A stretch of 64,000 bases of DNA from Molossus alvarezi (lineage: Eukaryota; Chordata; Mammalia; Chiroptera; Molossidae). A model generated the notes under the pieces. The model saw only the letters and a list, made by a program, of their open reading frames with translations, made no database searches and was not told the origin of the DNA. Position 1 is the first letter of the stretch. The number at the start of each line of letters is the position of its first letter. The stretch is taken from assembly GCA_037176705.1 (NCBI GenBank), contig CM073887.1:62643001-62707000 (forward strand), in the 5' to 3' direction. Positions 36,466 to 49,100 of this stretch are shown one piece after another. Made by a program: the position numbers and the translations under genes.

Positions 36466-36945
36466 GCTGCCTGTTCCATGCACATCACACAACCATATCC
36501 AGTCCCCAGTCCCCTGCTGCACCCTGTCACACTAGCCTGTCACTTGCAGGCACATCAGAATGCTCCCTGACCTCCATCCCTCCTCTGTAATGAAGAGTTA
36601 GACAGTAAACAAAGCATCTACCTCCAGACCAGCAGGTTGGGTCCATAGGCATGAGAATTGACACGTAGGGAAGCCTGGGCAGCCTTGCTTCCCCAGGGTC
36701 TTTCCTTATCCTTCATGTATTTTCACGCCCTCTTTGGTAATTTTGCTGAAACCATCTTGTCTCCTGTTTGTCTCTCCCCCCACCAGACTGAGATTCATGC
36801 TCAGAGATACGAAAACACACACACAGATGAAGGACCCTTAGACACACAGACCCTCTGCCCAGTGCAGTCCATAGTCAGCTGTGAGAGACTGGAACCGTGG
36901 GAAGGAAGGTAGGGGAAAGGGGCTGACCTCTAAGCTTTTGTCCCC

Positions 36946-37325
36946 TTTCATTTTCATTGTGGTAAAATACACAGAACATAAGATTTACCACTTTAAAGTG
37001 TACAATTCAATGGCATTAAGTATATTCACATTATTATGCAACCATCACCTCTGTCTAGTTCTAGAGCATTTCATCATCCCAGAAGGAGACCCTGTACCCA
37101 TTAGCAGTCACTCATCTCTTCTCCCCCAGCTCCCTGATAAACACTAATCTACTTTCTGTTCCTGTGGATTTGCCTGTTCTTAATATTTCATATAAATGGG
37201 ATCATAAAACATTCAGCCTTTTGTATCTTACTTCACTCAGCATGATGTTTTCAAGGTTCATCCACATTGTAGCATGTCAGTGCTTCATTTCTTTTTATAG
37301 CTGAGTAACATTCCATTGTATGGAT
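36946..37325 (-). mobile_element. Antisense L1 3' end
   Basis: TTCATTGTGGTAAAATACAC to TGAGTAACATTCCATTGTAT, the standard reversed L1 tail. Confidence 0.8.
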
Positions 37326-37595
37326 CTAGGCTTTTTAAGATTGGGATCTCCCGGCAAAGACACACATATGCCCCTGTGACAACAAAAATATTCCTGTGAC
37401 AACAGTACCTGGTCCACAGCAGGTGCTCCATAATGCTGATTGGACAAAGGAATGAATGAATGGTACATTCTGGCTGGAGCTGGCAACAACAGCTCGGGTA
37501 TGACACACCTGGGCTTCCACCTTGCACGTATCTGTATCTTATCAGCTGTGGAACCTAGGGATCTACTTATACTTCCTCTCTTTAAATGGGATAAA

Positions 37596-37804
37596 GTAGC
37601 CTCGTTGGTTTGGCTCAGTGGATTGAGTGTTGCCCCATGGACTGAAAGGACCCAGTTCAATTCTCAGGTTAGGGCACATGTCCTGGCTGTGGGCTCAATC
37701 CCCAGTGGGGTGCATGAAGGAGGCAGTGGATAGATGTTTCTTTCTCAGGTCGGTGTTTCTACCTCTCTCTCCCTTCCTCTCTTTCTAAAAAATCAATAAA
37801 AACA
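37596..37804 (+). mobile_element. VES SINE, first of three in tandem
   Basis: CTCGTTGGTTTGGCTCAGTG head, AATCAATAAAAAC tail. The trio is bounded by TTAAATGGGATAAA at 37582-37595 and 38305-38318. Confidence 0.92.
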
Positions 37805-38040
37805 TGCCTGACCAGTGTGGCTCAGTGGTTGAGCATTGACCCATGAACCAACAGGTCGCTGGTTCGATTCCCCATCAGAGCACATGCCCAGGTTGTGGAC
37901 CAAATCCCCAGTGGGGAGCATGCAGGAGGCCACCAATCGATGTTCTCTCTTATTGATGTTTCCATCTCTCTCTCCCGCTCCCTTTCTCTCTAAAATCAAT
38001 AAACAATTAAAAAATAAACAAAATAAAATCAATAAAAACA
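37805..38040 (+). mobile_element. VES SINE, second of three in tandem
   Basis: GCCTGACCAGTGTGGCTCAG head; AAATCAATAAAAACAT lies on both sides, so it landed in the tail of the first copy. Confidence 0.92.
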
Positions 38041-38050
38041 TATTTAAATT

Positions 38051-38304
38051 CGCCCTGGCCAGTTTGGCTCAGGGATTAGAGCAAAGGCCTGAGGGCGAAG
38101 GAGTGTCGGGTTTTATTCTGGTCAAGGGCAGGTACCTCGGTTGGGTTCCCCCAGGCCTTGGGCAGGGTCCTGCAGGTGGTGTTGGGGGCAACCCGTCAAT
38201 GTGTCCCTCTCACATTGATGTTTCTCTCTCTCTCCCTCCCTCACACTCTATCTGAAGATAAATAGAAAAATATCCTCTGGTGAGGATTAAAAATAAAAAC
38301 ATAA
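38051..38304 (+). mobile_element. VES SINE, third of three in tandem
   Basis: CGCCCTGGCCAGTTTGGCTC head, CTCTATCTGAAGATAAATAG and GGTGAGGATTAAAA tail (ATCTGAAGATAAAT subtype). Confidence 0.92.
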
Positions 38305-38570
38305 TTAAATGGGATAAAATAATAACTAGTCAAAACTGCTTCAGTTGGTGGGAGAGAGCCGGGTTAGAATCCCAGCTCTGTCTTTCTCCTCCATATGACC
38401 TTGGGAGTAACTTTGTGTCCCTGGGGCTCAGTTTTCTCATCTGTAGGATGGGTCATGCCCACCGAGAAACATCTGGGGTCATTTAACTTGGTTCCTGGGG
38501 GTAAGTGAAAGAGAGGAAGTAAGGCGCAGTCTTCCCCAGGGTAGGGCAAGCATTGGAAGGAGCAGGGAGC

Positions 38571-38788
38571 GCGTTTTAGGCGGAGGGGGCCCCTCCCTCT
38601 CGCAGCCGGAGGCCCCGAGAGGCATCGGCGCATGCGCAGAACAGCCCCGCGGCCCTTTTATAAGCGCTGAGGCGGTGCTGGGGCCCGTGGAGCGGAGGGT
38701 GCAGAAGCTAGACCAGGCGTGCCAGAGCCACTCTGACCGTCCTTTGTGCCGGGCAACCGCCCTGGGATGCATCTGAGCTAGGAACCAG
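38571..38788 (+). promoter_or_regulatory. NCAN: NCAN promoter and probable noncoding exon 1
   Basis: A CpG-rich patch with a palindromic NRF1 site GCGCATGCGC (38628-38637), a TATA-like TTTATAAG (38657-38664) and a good donor AACCAG|GTGGGG at 38788/38789. A TSS about 25-30 bases after the TATA-like box would give an exon of roughly 100 nt. It is the only strong promoter-like island upstream of the NCAN signal-peptide exon, so the assignment is positional. Confidence 0.6.
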
Positions 38789-41367
38789 GTGGGGGTCCGT
38801 CGCAGGGAAAAGGCTATGTTGGGGGAGAGGTCTTCGGGATTGGGGAGGGAGCCTGGGATCAGAGAGACGCCCCCAGAATGGGGAGGGGTCTATGGGAGAG
38901 AGGGAAAGGGAGCCCCGGGCTGAGGAGAGAACGCAAACTGGGAGGGGGCTTGGGAATGTCAGAGGCACTTGGATTTGGGGATAAGGTTGTCTAGGGAATT
39001 TGGAACAGATCCCATGGTGGGGAGGGGACCTGGTTAGGGGTAGGTCTCAGAATTGGGAAGGGGGCACTGGGAACTAAGGCCAGATAAGGGAACACCCCGA
39101 GTTTAGAGAAAAGGGGGACACCGAGATGCTGCGTGGACTCTGGGACAGGGCACCCCAGTGTCTGAGCTAAAACACCCCAGGATTTTAAGTGGGGATTCCC
39201 AGTTTGCAGATGAATGGAGCATGCCAGGCTGGACTGCAGCGGGAGGGGGCCCCCATATCATCCTTAGCCTGATGGAAGGGGGTCTGCACTGAGAGCTAAA
39301 GACCATGGGAAGAGGTACCCTGTGGTCTCCTGTCCTTTTGGCCCATGTCCTATCACCACATCCTGACTCAGGGAGAAGGCTCTAGGGGCCCCATCCCAAG
39401 GTGGTCCCTGTTGTTCCCTCAGACCTGGAGTTGGGGTGCTGTGCCTTCTCCCAGGGAACATATTGGATTTCCCATGTGAATACTGAGTCAGTATCCCTGA
39501 AACACCAGTTATAAACCCCCAGGACTTGTGAGGGGCACCAGTCCAAAAAGGGGGCTGCCACAAGCACCTCCATATCTGATGATTTCCTCACAGTGAGACA
39601 CAGACCCTTGCCTCACCCCTTCAGTTCCATCTGTTCATGTGGTTGCATGTGGAAGTCCCGGTTTGGTTTGGAGGCACAGGCACTGGGAAGTACGAGGCTG
39701 GCATCCCAGACCCAGCCTGGGCAGCAGTGACCCCCATTCCTGCGCGTAGGGCTTTGTTCCTCTCAACAGCATTAATGGGAGATAGCCAGGCTGAGGAGAA
39801 TGTTGGTGCTGGGCCCCAGCGGGGGATTTGGGGGAAGGGCAGAGAGGGAGGGGTAGGCAGGTTGTGGGACCCCAGAACCCAACAGCCTCCCTGGCTCTGG
39901 GCATTCCCAAATGGAAGATGACCCTCCAGGAGGTGGGGGCTTTGTGTGTCTACCCTGTGATGGGAGAGGGTATTTTATTGGGGGAGGGTATCTGGGATCC
40001 TCTGTGAGTCTAATGTGACAGAGATTGTGTCTTTGTCAGGAAACTTGTGCCAAGGGCCACAACACCAGGTGGCAAAATGATGTGTGCCCATCAGTCACCA
40101 AGGCCACATTTATTCAGCCTGGGTTGTGCCAGGGGTTGGCATTGCCATATGTGTGTGTGAAGAGCTGTGCCTGACGGTGTGGCCTCATCAAGGGGTTTAT
40201 GTGGGGAGCCTGAGAATGTGGGTGTGTGTCTTTGTGCAGAAGACATGCTGCCTGCCTTGTAAATACCCATATTGTCTCTCTTTGTTAATGTCACTGTGAA
40301 TCTTTATGTGTGTGTGTCTTTCTCTCCTGGGCTCTGAGTCTGGGGTATATGGCTGCATTTGTGTCCCATGTACACAGCAAGGTTCCTCTCCATGTGATTG
40401 ACTGTGTGAACCCTGGGTGTAGGGGTTTGAAATGTGGTCAGCGTGCAGAATTGGACACTAAAGGGGAGACATTGGCAGGGGGTCAGGTTCCGAAGGGGCA
40501 GTCTGGAATGATTTATTGAGCCAGCTTCTTTTCTCCTCCAAGGAGTTCCATGATCACGCCTATGCACTCACATACTCCGACTCCCTACCAAGGGGCACTC
40601 AGACCCACACATCCAGAGATCACAGGGGATCCCCTATGCTCCACCCAATGCACAGAGCTGCTGGGGACCTGTGCACAAGTCCACACACCACAGGGCACAA
40701 CCTTATGGAGATCCTCACCTGACACAGCACCCTGATGCACACCCAGGCACAAACACAAAAATGCCTGCTGGCCAACTCATCCTCACTCATTGTCCACTGA
40801 GACATGAGACAGGAGATAGATGTGAGAAGGGAAGGACACACACACACCCTGCATATCTTCCTGCCTACCCTGCAGACCCCTACTTGCATATGCATGAGGC
40901 TCATGTATTATTGATGAGGGGACAAGCCCCAGACAGCTCTGTAAATGCTCACCTCTGAAGGCCCTGGGAAGGAGATATTTTAAGAGAAAGGGTGTGGGTG
41001 TGTGAGGGTGCAAGTAGAGGGAACTGTGTGTGGGAAGACGTATGTGTCTGTGTGTGGGGGTGTGCACCTGAAACTGTGTCTCTCACCATGTTCGACTACC
41101 TCTGTATATTTAAGTATATACATGAGGCTTTGTGCACACAAAAAAAACCTGTTTTTTAATTCAAAATTTCTAGGACTTCACATATCTTAGTTCATTTTAT
41201 GCTCACAGTAATTCCATGAGGTACATGCTGGGTAATACCCATTTTACAGGTGGGGAAATTGAGGCACAGAGTGGTGATGCAGTGTGTCTAGAGTCATGTA
41301 ACATGTAGGGAACAAAGGCAAGGCTTATAGTCCTGTAATCTGGATATAGTCTGAGCTCTTAACCATA

Positions 41368-41400
<33 letters not shown>

Positions 41401-42339
41401 GAAGAGAGAGAATTCTCGGACCCTCCTGGGGCAGGTGCAGCCCAGAGTCCTGCCCCATCCTCTAATACCCAGCCAGATGGTCCCAGTGCCTGGCCTCTAC
41501 CCTGCTGTGCAGCCCTAAGCAAACAGCTAGCCATCTCTGGGCCCATCACAAGAAAAAGACAAAGTGGGCACTACTGCTGCATTGCTGCCCGAGTTCAGCA
41601 CCACGGACAGGTCCCGGGGCCGGTCTCCCAGAAGAAGCTTCTGGGAGCTGGGAAGGGCCTTATGGAGTGGGCCAGCTCTCCCCGGCAGACCCTCATTCTG
41701 GACTCCACCCACACTTCCCTCTAAAGGCTATTATTTTATTGGGGAGAGGTGCAAGGGCTGGGTTTATGGGTGATAATCTACCTCCCCATCTGCCCCTTCC
41801 TCCTGAGCCTGGTGAGTCTGTCCAGAGAGGCCCCCTTTCCAGGGTTTCTAATCTCTGAGAGAGTGAGAGGTCAGGGAGGCCACTACTGTGCCCCCGTGCT
41901 TGGAGTGGACCTTGCTTACAGTTCTCACTCAATTATTGTCCACTTTACGCCCATGGGCCACAACCCCTGTAGAAGGCTGGACCCACAGCTGGAGTCGCTA
42001 TGGACCTAGGAGGCATCTTCACCAGGCAGTGTGAAGTCAAGGGGGAGGGGAGGGTGGGCAGGGGCAAGGCCCCGTCCTCCAGCTGGGACTTGGCAGCACC
42101 TCAAAAATCCCAGAAACCAAGAATAGAATCTTGGCGACAACCAAATCCTGGAATTGAAGCTGAGAATCGTGTCATTCAGGAAACCCAGATTCAAGGCTGG
42201 CTTGGAGGCCAGCCTGTTGCCAGGACTGGGAACCCCCAGGCAGACTGAGACTGGCTGCTGCCCTTTAGGAGACCCCCCCCCCCCAAATCTGATGGTGGAG
42301 GTCAACTTGAAAAATGGGATTTTGATCTTGCTTCTGTTA

Positions 42340-42545
42340 AGGTCAATAGTAATAATAACAGCTGAATTTTACTTCCTTGTGCCAAGCATTTCTAAGCATT
42401 TTATGTATTGACTCATCTATTCCTTTCGACTACCTGTTATCCCCATATGACCTATGAAGAAACTGAGACACAGAGAAGCTAAACTATTTGCCCAAGGTTG
42501 CACAGCAAGGAACTGACACAGAGACAACTTCAGGTTCTGATTCAC
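42340..42545 (-). repeat. MIR-like fragment, reversed
   Basis: GAAGAAACTGAGACACAGAG and GCCCAAGGTTGCACAGCAAG. Confidence 0.65.
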
Positions 42546-42574
42546 TCCAGCACTCATATTTCTGACCATGAGAC

Positions 42575-42720
42575 ATCATTGCTGGGATTCTGAAGTCAGC
42601 TGATTCTGGGTTTGGGTCCTGGCTCTGCCCTTGCTGCCTGTGTTACTTTGAGTGACACACTGGTCAGTCTGAGCCCCAGTTTCCAGATCTATAGAGGAGG
42701 GACTTGATTTTTACATGCCA
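42575..42720 (+). repeat. MIR fragment
   Basis: GGGTTTGGGTCCTGGCTCTG and GAGCCCCAGTTTCCAGATCT, just upstream of the NCAN signal-peptide exon. Confidence 0.65.
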
Positions 42721-42784
42721 ACTCTCTGAGAGGGTTGTGTTCACCCCCCTCTCCCTTCCTTCCTCTTCTTGATCTAGGTCCAGC

Positions 42785-42857
42785 ATGGGGGCCATGACTG
42801 TCTGGGCCTCAGGCCTCCTGGTGCTCCAGATGCTGTTCTTGGTGGATGGGGAACAGG
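42785..42857 (+). CDS. NCAN: NCAN coding exon 1: signal peptide
   Basis: The exon opens at 42778 after GATCTAG; ATG at 42785. Encodes [20 protein letters not shown] and DGEQ, a hydrophobic leader. Donor CAGG|GTGAGT. Confidence 0.94.
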
Positions 42858-43086
42858 GTGAGTTGGCCTGTGTGGTGGGAGAGGTTGGGGTCTGGACAAA
42901 AAGGCTCAGCTTTTTAACTCAAGAGCCTTCTCCTGCTTGTTCCCTTGCTTAGTGTAGAGAATAAATGAGAATAGATGAAAAACGTCTTTGAACAGTCAAA
43001 AGCTAACAAGGCACCTGAGAGGTTATTTTTAGTCATTGCCAGCAAAGACTGGCAGTTCCTGCCTCTCACCATTTGCTATGATGAGC

Positions 43087-43141
<55 letters not shown>

Positions 43142-46100
43142 GGAATGGAGGGGAAGGGAAGGAGAGGGAAAGAAATGAGAGTAGAAGAGGAAGAGGGAGT
43201 TGGGAGGGAGGGAGGAATGAGAATAGTGTATACATTGATTAGTGATGCCTGTCATGGACAGGGCAATAGAAATAAAGGTCTGTGTTCATCTCCCTGGCAT
43301 CTCCCCAGTAGCGGTCAAAAGCCCAGGCTTTAGAAATGCCTCCTGAATTGCTCTGTGGCCATAGGCAATTACAGTAATGTCTCTGAGCCTCAGTTTCCTC
43401 CACAATAAGAGAATGATGACATGGCTATTTCTGCAGATGGTTATGAAAATCAGATGGGCTGCTTGCTATCTATAAAGTGCCTGTTACATAGAAGGTACTC
43501 CACAATACCATTTCCCTCCCAATAGTTACCTCTCCTTTAACTTCTGGAGAAACTGTGGCTCAGAGAAGGACAGTGACCCTCATGGCCACACAGTGAGTCA
43601 GTGACAAAGAGTCACTGGCCTCTGGGACCTGGACTCTGAGTGGAGGCAGAACTACAAAAGGATTTGACCTCATTCTTCCTCTGCTGTTCAGAGACTGAGG
43701 TGCAGATCACAGATCTGTGCACTGCATCATGATGTTTAGGCAACCTAGTATCTCTGGCCTCAGTCTCCCTACCAATAAAGTAAGGGAAATAGTCTCTGCT
43801 GGTCCTTGACTCTGAATTGGGTCTCTCTCTACCTTCCCCACTCCAGGCACACAGGACACCACTGCTGTTGCCACTGCTGCTGCTGAAAAGGGGCTCCACA
43901 TGCAGAAGGTGGGGTCTGGTTCTGTGAGAGCTGCACTGGCGGAGCTGGTGGCCCTGCCCTGTCTCTTCACCCTGAGGCCACGGCCAGGTGCAGCCGGAGA
44001 AGCCCCTCGGATCAAGTGGACCAAGGTGCGCACTGCATCAGGCCAATGGCAGGACTTGCCTATCCTGGTGGCCAAGAACAACGTGGTTCGAGTTGCCAAG
44101 GGCTGGCAGGGACGTGTATCTCTGCCCGCCTATCCCCAGCACCGGGCCAATGGCACGCTGCTACTGGGGCCCCTGAGAGCCAGCGACTCCGGGCTCTACC
44201 GCTGCCAGGTGGTGAGGGGCATCGAGGATGAGCAGGACCTGGTATTCCTGGAAGTGACCGGTCAGTTGAGGGCAGGGGAGGAGTCAAAACTGGGAGGGGG
44301 AAGGGCTGAACCTGAAGCCCACCCAATGAATATCACCTTAGAAATCACTCCCTGAGCCCTGGCCAGTTTGTTCAGTGGTTAGAGCATTGGCCTACGGTCC
44401 AGAGAGACCTGGGTTTGGTTTCTGCTAAGGGCACGTACCTCGGTTGCAGTTTGTCCCCAGCCCTGGTTGGTCGTGCAGGTGGCAGCCACTCGATGTGTCC
44501 CTTTCACGTCGATGTTTCTCTCTCTCTCTCTCTTCCTCTCTCTCCCTCCCACTCTATCTGAACAAAAAATGGAAAAATGTCCTCGGTTGAGGATAAAAAA
44601 AAAGAAATCACTCCCTGAACAATGATTCCCTTTCAATATTTCTGATAAAGTCACAAAGCAAGTCTCCACAGGTACTACCCTCTCTTTAATATCTCTTTCT
44701 CTTCAGTCTCTTGTGGACCACAGGATTCCAAAGGATTTCACAACCTTGTTTTAAGTCCATTTCATGGTAACCTATTTTCACAGGAGGAAAAGGATATTAG
44801 TTTTCTGTTTAAAATAGGAATACATATTTCCTTTTAAAATAAATTTGGTTTTATTTTATTTATTTATTTTTAAATATATATTTATTGATTTTCAGAGAGA
44901 GGGGGAGAGAGAGATATATAGAAACATTGATGAAAGAGACCCATCCATTGGCTGCCTCCTGCACCCCACCCCCCACTGGGGATGGAGCCTGCAGCCTGGG
45001 CATGTGCCCTGACTGGGAATCGAACCAGTAACCTCTTGGTGCATGGGTTGATGCTCAACCACTGAGCCACACTGGCTGGGCAATAAATTTGTTTTTAAAA
45101 AGTAAGTTTCTTTTTTTAAAGTTGATTGAAATATAAAATAACAGTTCTCAAACACCTATTTAATCAATTCCTGTGTTAAATTCTTGCTGTTGAAATATCC
45201 AATGTAGTTTCTGTTTTCCTAACTTATCAAAGTGAACAAGGAAAAAAAATTTATTATTAAAGCGAAGTCCTAGAACAGAATGTGGCACAGTAGATGCCCA
45301 ATAGATACTTAAGAAATGACTCAGTAAATGGATTGTTATGTGGAAAACATCCTGTGGATTCCTGTGGGAAGTCAATGTCGCTTAACCTCTGTTGGCCAAG
45401 GGCAAGTCTCTGCATCCCATCCTGGAGTATAATTTTCTCCTACCCAACAGTGTCTCACTGCATATTTTATGGGGTTAACCAGTCATCCCCTTTCCAAGGC
45501 CTCGCTTCTCAAAACCAATTAACCTCAAAGAAAATTGGTAAGTGACGAAGGAAGGATTTGTGCAACTCATTCATTCTGTCAAATATTAATTGAGCACCTA
45601 CCATATGCCAGTCTGGTGCCAGGGCCACTGTCATGACTGAGATGCAGCTGCCACTTTCTAGGTGCTCTCAGTTTGATAAAATGGAGCAAAATGTTTCATT
45701 CCTTTGTCTTGCTCAGCCATTTCTTTCATTCCTAAATCAGAATTTGAGTCACAGATAGCCCGTTCAATAATGGGCTTCATGTCCTGACACATGTCACCTC
45801 TGTCAGGAAGCCTTCTGTGCCTTCATTCCTAGGCTGGGCAATAACCACATCTGATCTTCCATTGCTACCAGTGATTCCCCTATCAATGCATGTACTTAAT
45901 TCCTAAATGGCAAAATCTCTCTCACTTTTCTCCTTGTCTCCTGTCACCTTCAGGGCCTAAACCTGGGCATGAAGAATGCTATCTTTGGAGTCAGATTTTC
46001 CAAGATATAAATTTTGGCTCTGCCTCAAACTGGCTGTGTGACCCTGGCCATGTCCCTGAACTTCTCTGAGCCTTAATTTCAATGAGATAATACTTATAAA

Positions 46101-49100
46101 TGCGTTTTATGTAGTGAATACTTGACAAATTCTAGCCTTTTATGACCATTGTTATCAGTTTCATCACCTGTGAAATGGCATATCCCCTATCACTTCTCAC
46201 CATTGCCCTAGTGCCATGTTTGGTGCTGAGTGAAGGAAAGTGGTACAGGGCAGTATAGGCAACAGTTCTATTATTATTAGACTGAGGGTTGAGTGGACAT
46301 TCTGCAGAGGGAGGTCTGTTCTTGAAGATTCCAGAATAAATCGGCCACCTATCCTGGATGTTTCTTCACAGGTGTTGTGTTCCACTACCGGGCAGCCCAG
46401 GATCGCTATGCACTAACCTTCGTCCAGGCCCAAGAGGCCTGTCGTCTCAGCTCAGCCACCATTGCAGCCCCACGGCACCTGCAGGCTGCCTTTGAGGATG
46501 GCTTTGACAACTGCGACGCTGGGTGGCTCTCTGATGGCACTGTTCGGTGAGGGGATACACATAGTGTGGAGATAGAGAGCTAGCCCCTGGGCAAAGATGG
46601 TTCTTAGGGGCCCCAAGGGCACATATCCTGTCTTCCCAGGTATCCTATCACCCAGTCCCGCCCTGGTTGCTATGGTGATCGTAGCAGCCTTCCAGGGGTG
46701 AGGAGCTATGGGCGGCGCGACCCAGGGGAACTCTACGATGTGTATTGTTTTGCTCGTGAGCTAGAGGGTAAGTCTGGAGCTGATAGAACCCGACCCTTCC
46801 CTGAGCCCCTGTTAACGTCCCCAATCCCATCCTTCTCTAAACCTGCAGCCAACACGGGCCCACCCCTTCCCTGGCCTTTCCTCCCTGCCCCCCTCTCTTC
46901 CTTCCTACCCCACATCCTCACGCGAGCCCCTCCCTCTTTTTGATGCCCGAGATACCTCATTTGTAAAAAGAAGCTAAAGCGGCGTTTTCGGTCAGATCTG
47001 GGCTATTTGGAGTGAGTCCAACTTCCTGGCTGGGCTCCAGGGCAGGGTCCTCCAGGCCCCTCGGACCTCTGCTCACGTCTTCCCGCGCCTTCCCACAGGC
47101 GAAGTTTTCTACGTGGGCCCAGCCCGCCGGCTGACCCTGGCCGGCGCGCGTGCCCAGTGCCGCCGCCAGGGTGCCGCGCTGGCTTCGGTGGGGCAGCTGC
47201 ACCTGGCCTGGCACGAGGGCCTGGACCAGTGCGACCCGGGCTGGCTGGCTGATGGCAGCGTGCGTTACCCGATTCAGACGCCGCGTCGGCGCTGCGGGGG
47301 CTCCACCCCGGGCGTGCGCACCGTGTACCGCTTCGCCAACCGCACTGGCTTCCCGGCACCTGGAGCGCGCTTCGACGCCTACTGCTTCCGTGGTGCGTGG
47401 GAGGCCACTCCCGGGGGAGTGCGTCCCTGGTGGCCACACCCAAGGGCTCGCACCTCGGTAAAGGCCACGCCCCCGGGAGCTTTGCTTTCTGGTGGAGGCG
47501 GAAACTGGGCAGGGGAGGGACACATGGAAACTGCTTCGCGATAAGCCACGCCCTGGGTGAAGGCCGCGGGCTTGAGACAGGCTTTCCCCTGGAGCCCCAC
47601 ACTGGGAGTAGGAACGTGAAGTCTTGTTAGGGTGTGGGCCTATAATTCCCAAGCCCCCTGAAAGACACATCCCTGTATGGAGCGTATCTTACGTAGAGCT
47701 ATGCTCACAAGTAGTCCTTGAGGAAGTGATACCTCGGCTAGCCATGCCCCCTGAACGAGGCCACATACCCATGGACGAGACCAGGGATGACCCATGCACT
47801 TGGGGTGGAGTAACAGCCTCAAGCTGCAAACCTCAACTCCCAAGAGTTAAATCTTCTATGTAAGGGGTGGGGGGTGAGGGGTGGGAATCCCTTTGTAAAA
47901 AGGACAAGCCCATTATGCACTTTCTCCCCCCACCCCCACGGGGGAGGAGCCAAGGCCCAGGTCTGACCTGCTCCGAGAGGTGACCACTGCTTGAGCTTTA
48001 CCCATGACCCTTTATGGGACCAGTTGACTCAGACCTTGACAGTGGCGCAAGCCTGAACTGTAGGGATAACTTTGCACCAGCCTCCCTCCATCTGGGGGAA
48101 TTCCAGAACCCGCCCAGAGAGACAGAGGGCCATTGAGAGACAGAAATACACAGAAGGTCTGTGCTGCAGTATGCTAGAATGTGGTTAGACTTCAGGAAGA
48201 ACTTCCCAGCCCCTGAACCTAACACAACCTCTTCTGCTTTCTCCCACAGCTCATTACCCTACTTTACAACATGGAGACCCAGAGACCCCCTCATCTGGGG
48301 ATGAGGGGGAGATTCTGTCGGCAGAAGGGCCCCCAGCCCAAGAACTGGAGCCCAGCTTGGGGGAAGGGGAGGTGGTCTCCCCTGACTTCCAGGAGCCTCT
48401 GCTGTCCAGTGGGGAGGAAGAGGCTCTGATCTTGGCAGAGAAGTGGGAGTCTCTGGAGACCCCCAGCCCTGCCCTTGAGGTTCCCACACTAATCTCAAGG
48501 CCTTCCCTGGAAACTAAGGAGGTGTGGTTGAGCAGTGTGGTCCCCTTCTCCAGCAGCCTGGAATCAAGCACTTCAGCTGGAATGCACAGCAAGGTGACTC
48601 CAGCCAGCCCCACACCTGAGAGGAGGGGGCGCTTTAAAGGGCTGAATGGACGCCACTTCCAACAACGGGAATCCCTCCAAGGGCAGGAGGGGAGGCTTGA
48701 AGTCAGTGCCCAACCCCCCACACCAGAGCCTGCTGGGAATCATGTGGAGCCTCCTCTGGCTACCGGAGCCACAGACTCCTTAGGGAGTGGCAGGAGCCAA
48801 AGTCCCTGGGCTGTGCTGTCCAATGAGGTGGATGTGCCTGGAGCTGGTGAGTGGGATCCAAGGAGGAGGTGGGACTTGAGTGGGGGAGGAGGAGGAGGCT
48901 TTGAATCCTAGCTAGGTCCCCTGGCCTCAGAAGCTCTTTCCACCCCAGGCTAAACTGAGAAGACATTCAACAGAAGGAGCTGCTGAGAAATAATTATTAC
49001 TGTTGATATTGTTGCAGGTTCCCCTGGTAGCAGGAGCCCCACAGAGCCCTGGATGTGGCCCCCAACAGTGGTCCCACGAAGCATCCCAGGCCCCATCAGA

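Larger units (their letters stand above)
32646..38570. other. NR2C2AP-NCAN spacer
   Basis: No coding exon supported. Holds two CA/GT microsatellites, one full VES SINE, three tandem SINEs (37596-38304), MIR fragments, an antisense L1 3' end (36946-37325) and a TATA/MEF2-like element at 35981. Confidence 0.6.
38789..42777 (+). other. NCAN: NCAN intron 1
   Basis: Between the candidate noncoding exon 1 and the signal-peptide exon. Mostly unique sequence with CA/GT-rich degenerate tracts (40080-41110), a poly-C run near 42273-42284 and two MIR-like fragments. No coding exon seen. Confidence 0.6.
44261..46371 (+). other. NCAN: NCAN intron between Ig and Link 1 exons
   Basis: GT-AG intron with two VES SINEs of opposite strand and a MIR near 45985-46165; otherwise nothing recognised. 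Confidence 0.85.

Noticed and set aside
46957..47670. 237-codon open frame on the minus strand
   Set aside because: It is antisense to the GC-rich Link 2 exon of NCAN; lack of stops follows from base composition, and the plus-strand protein is clearly the conserved one.
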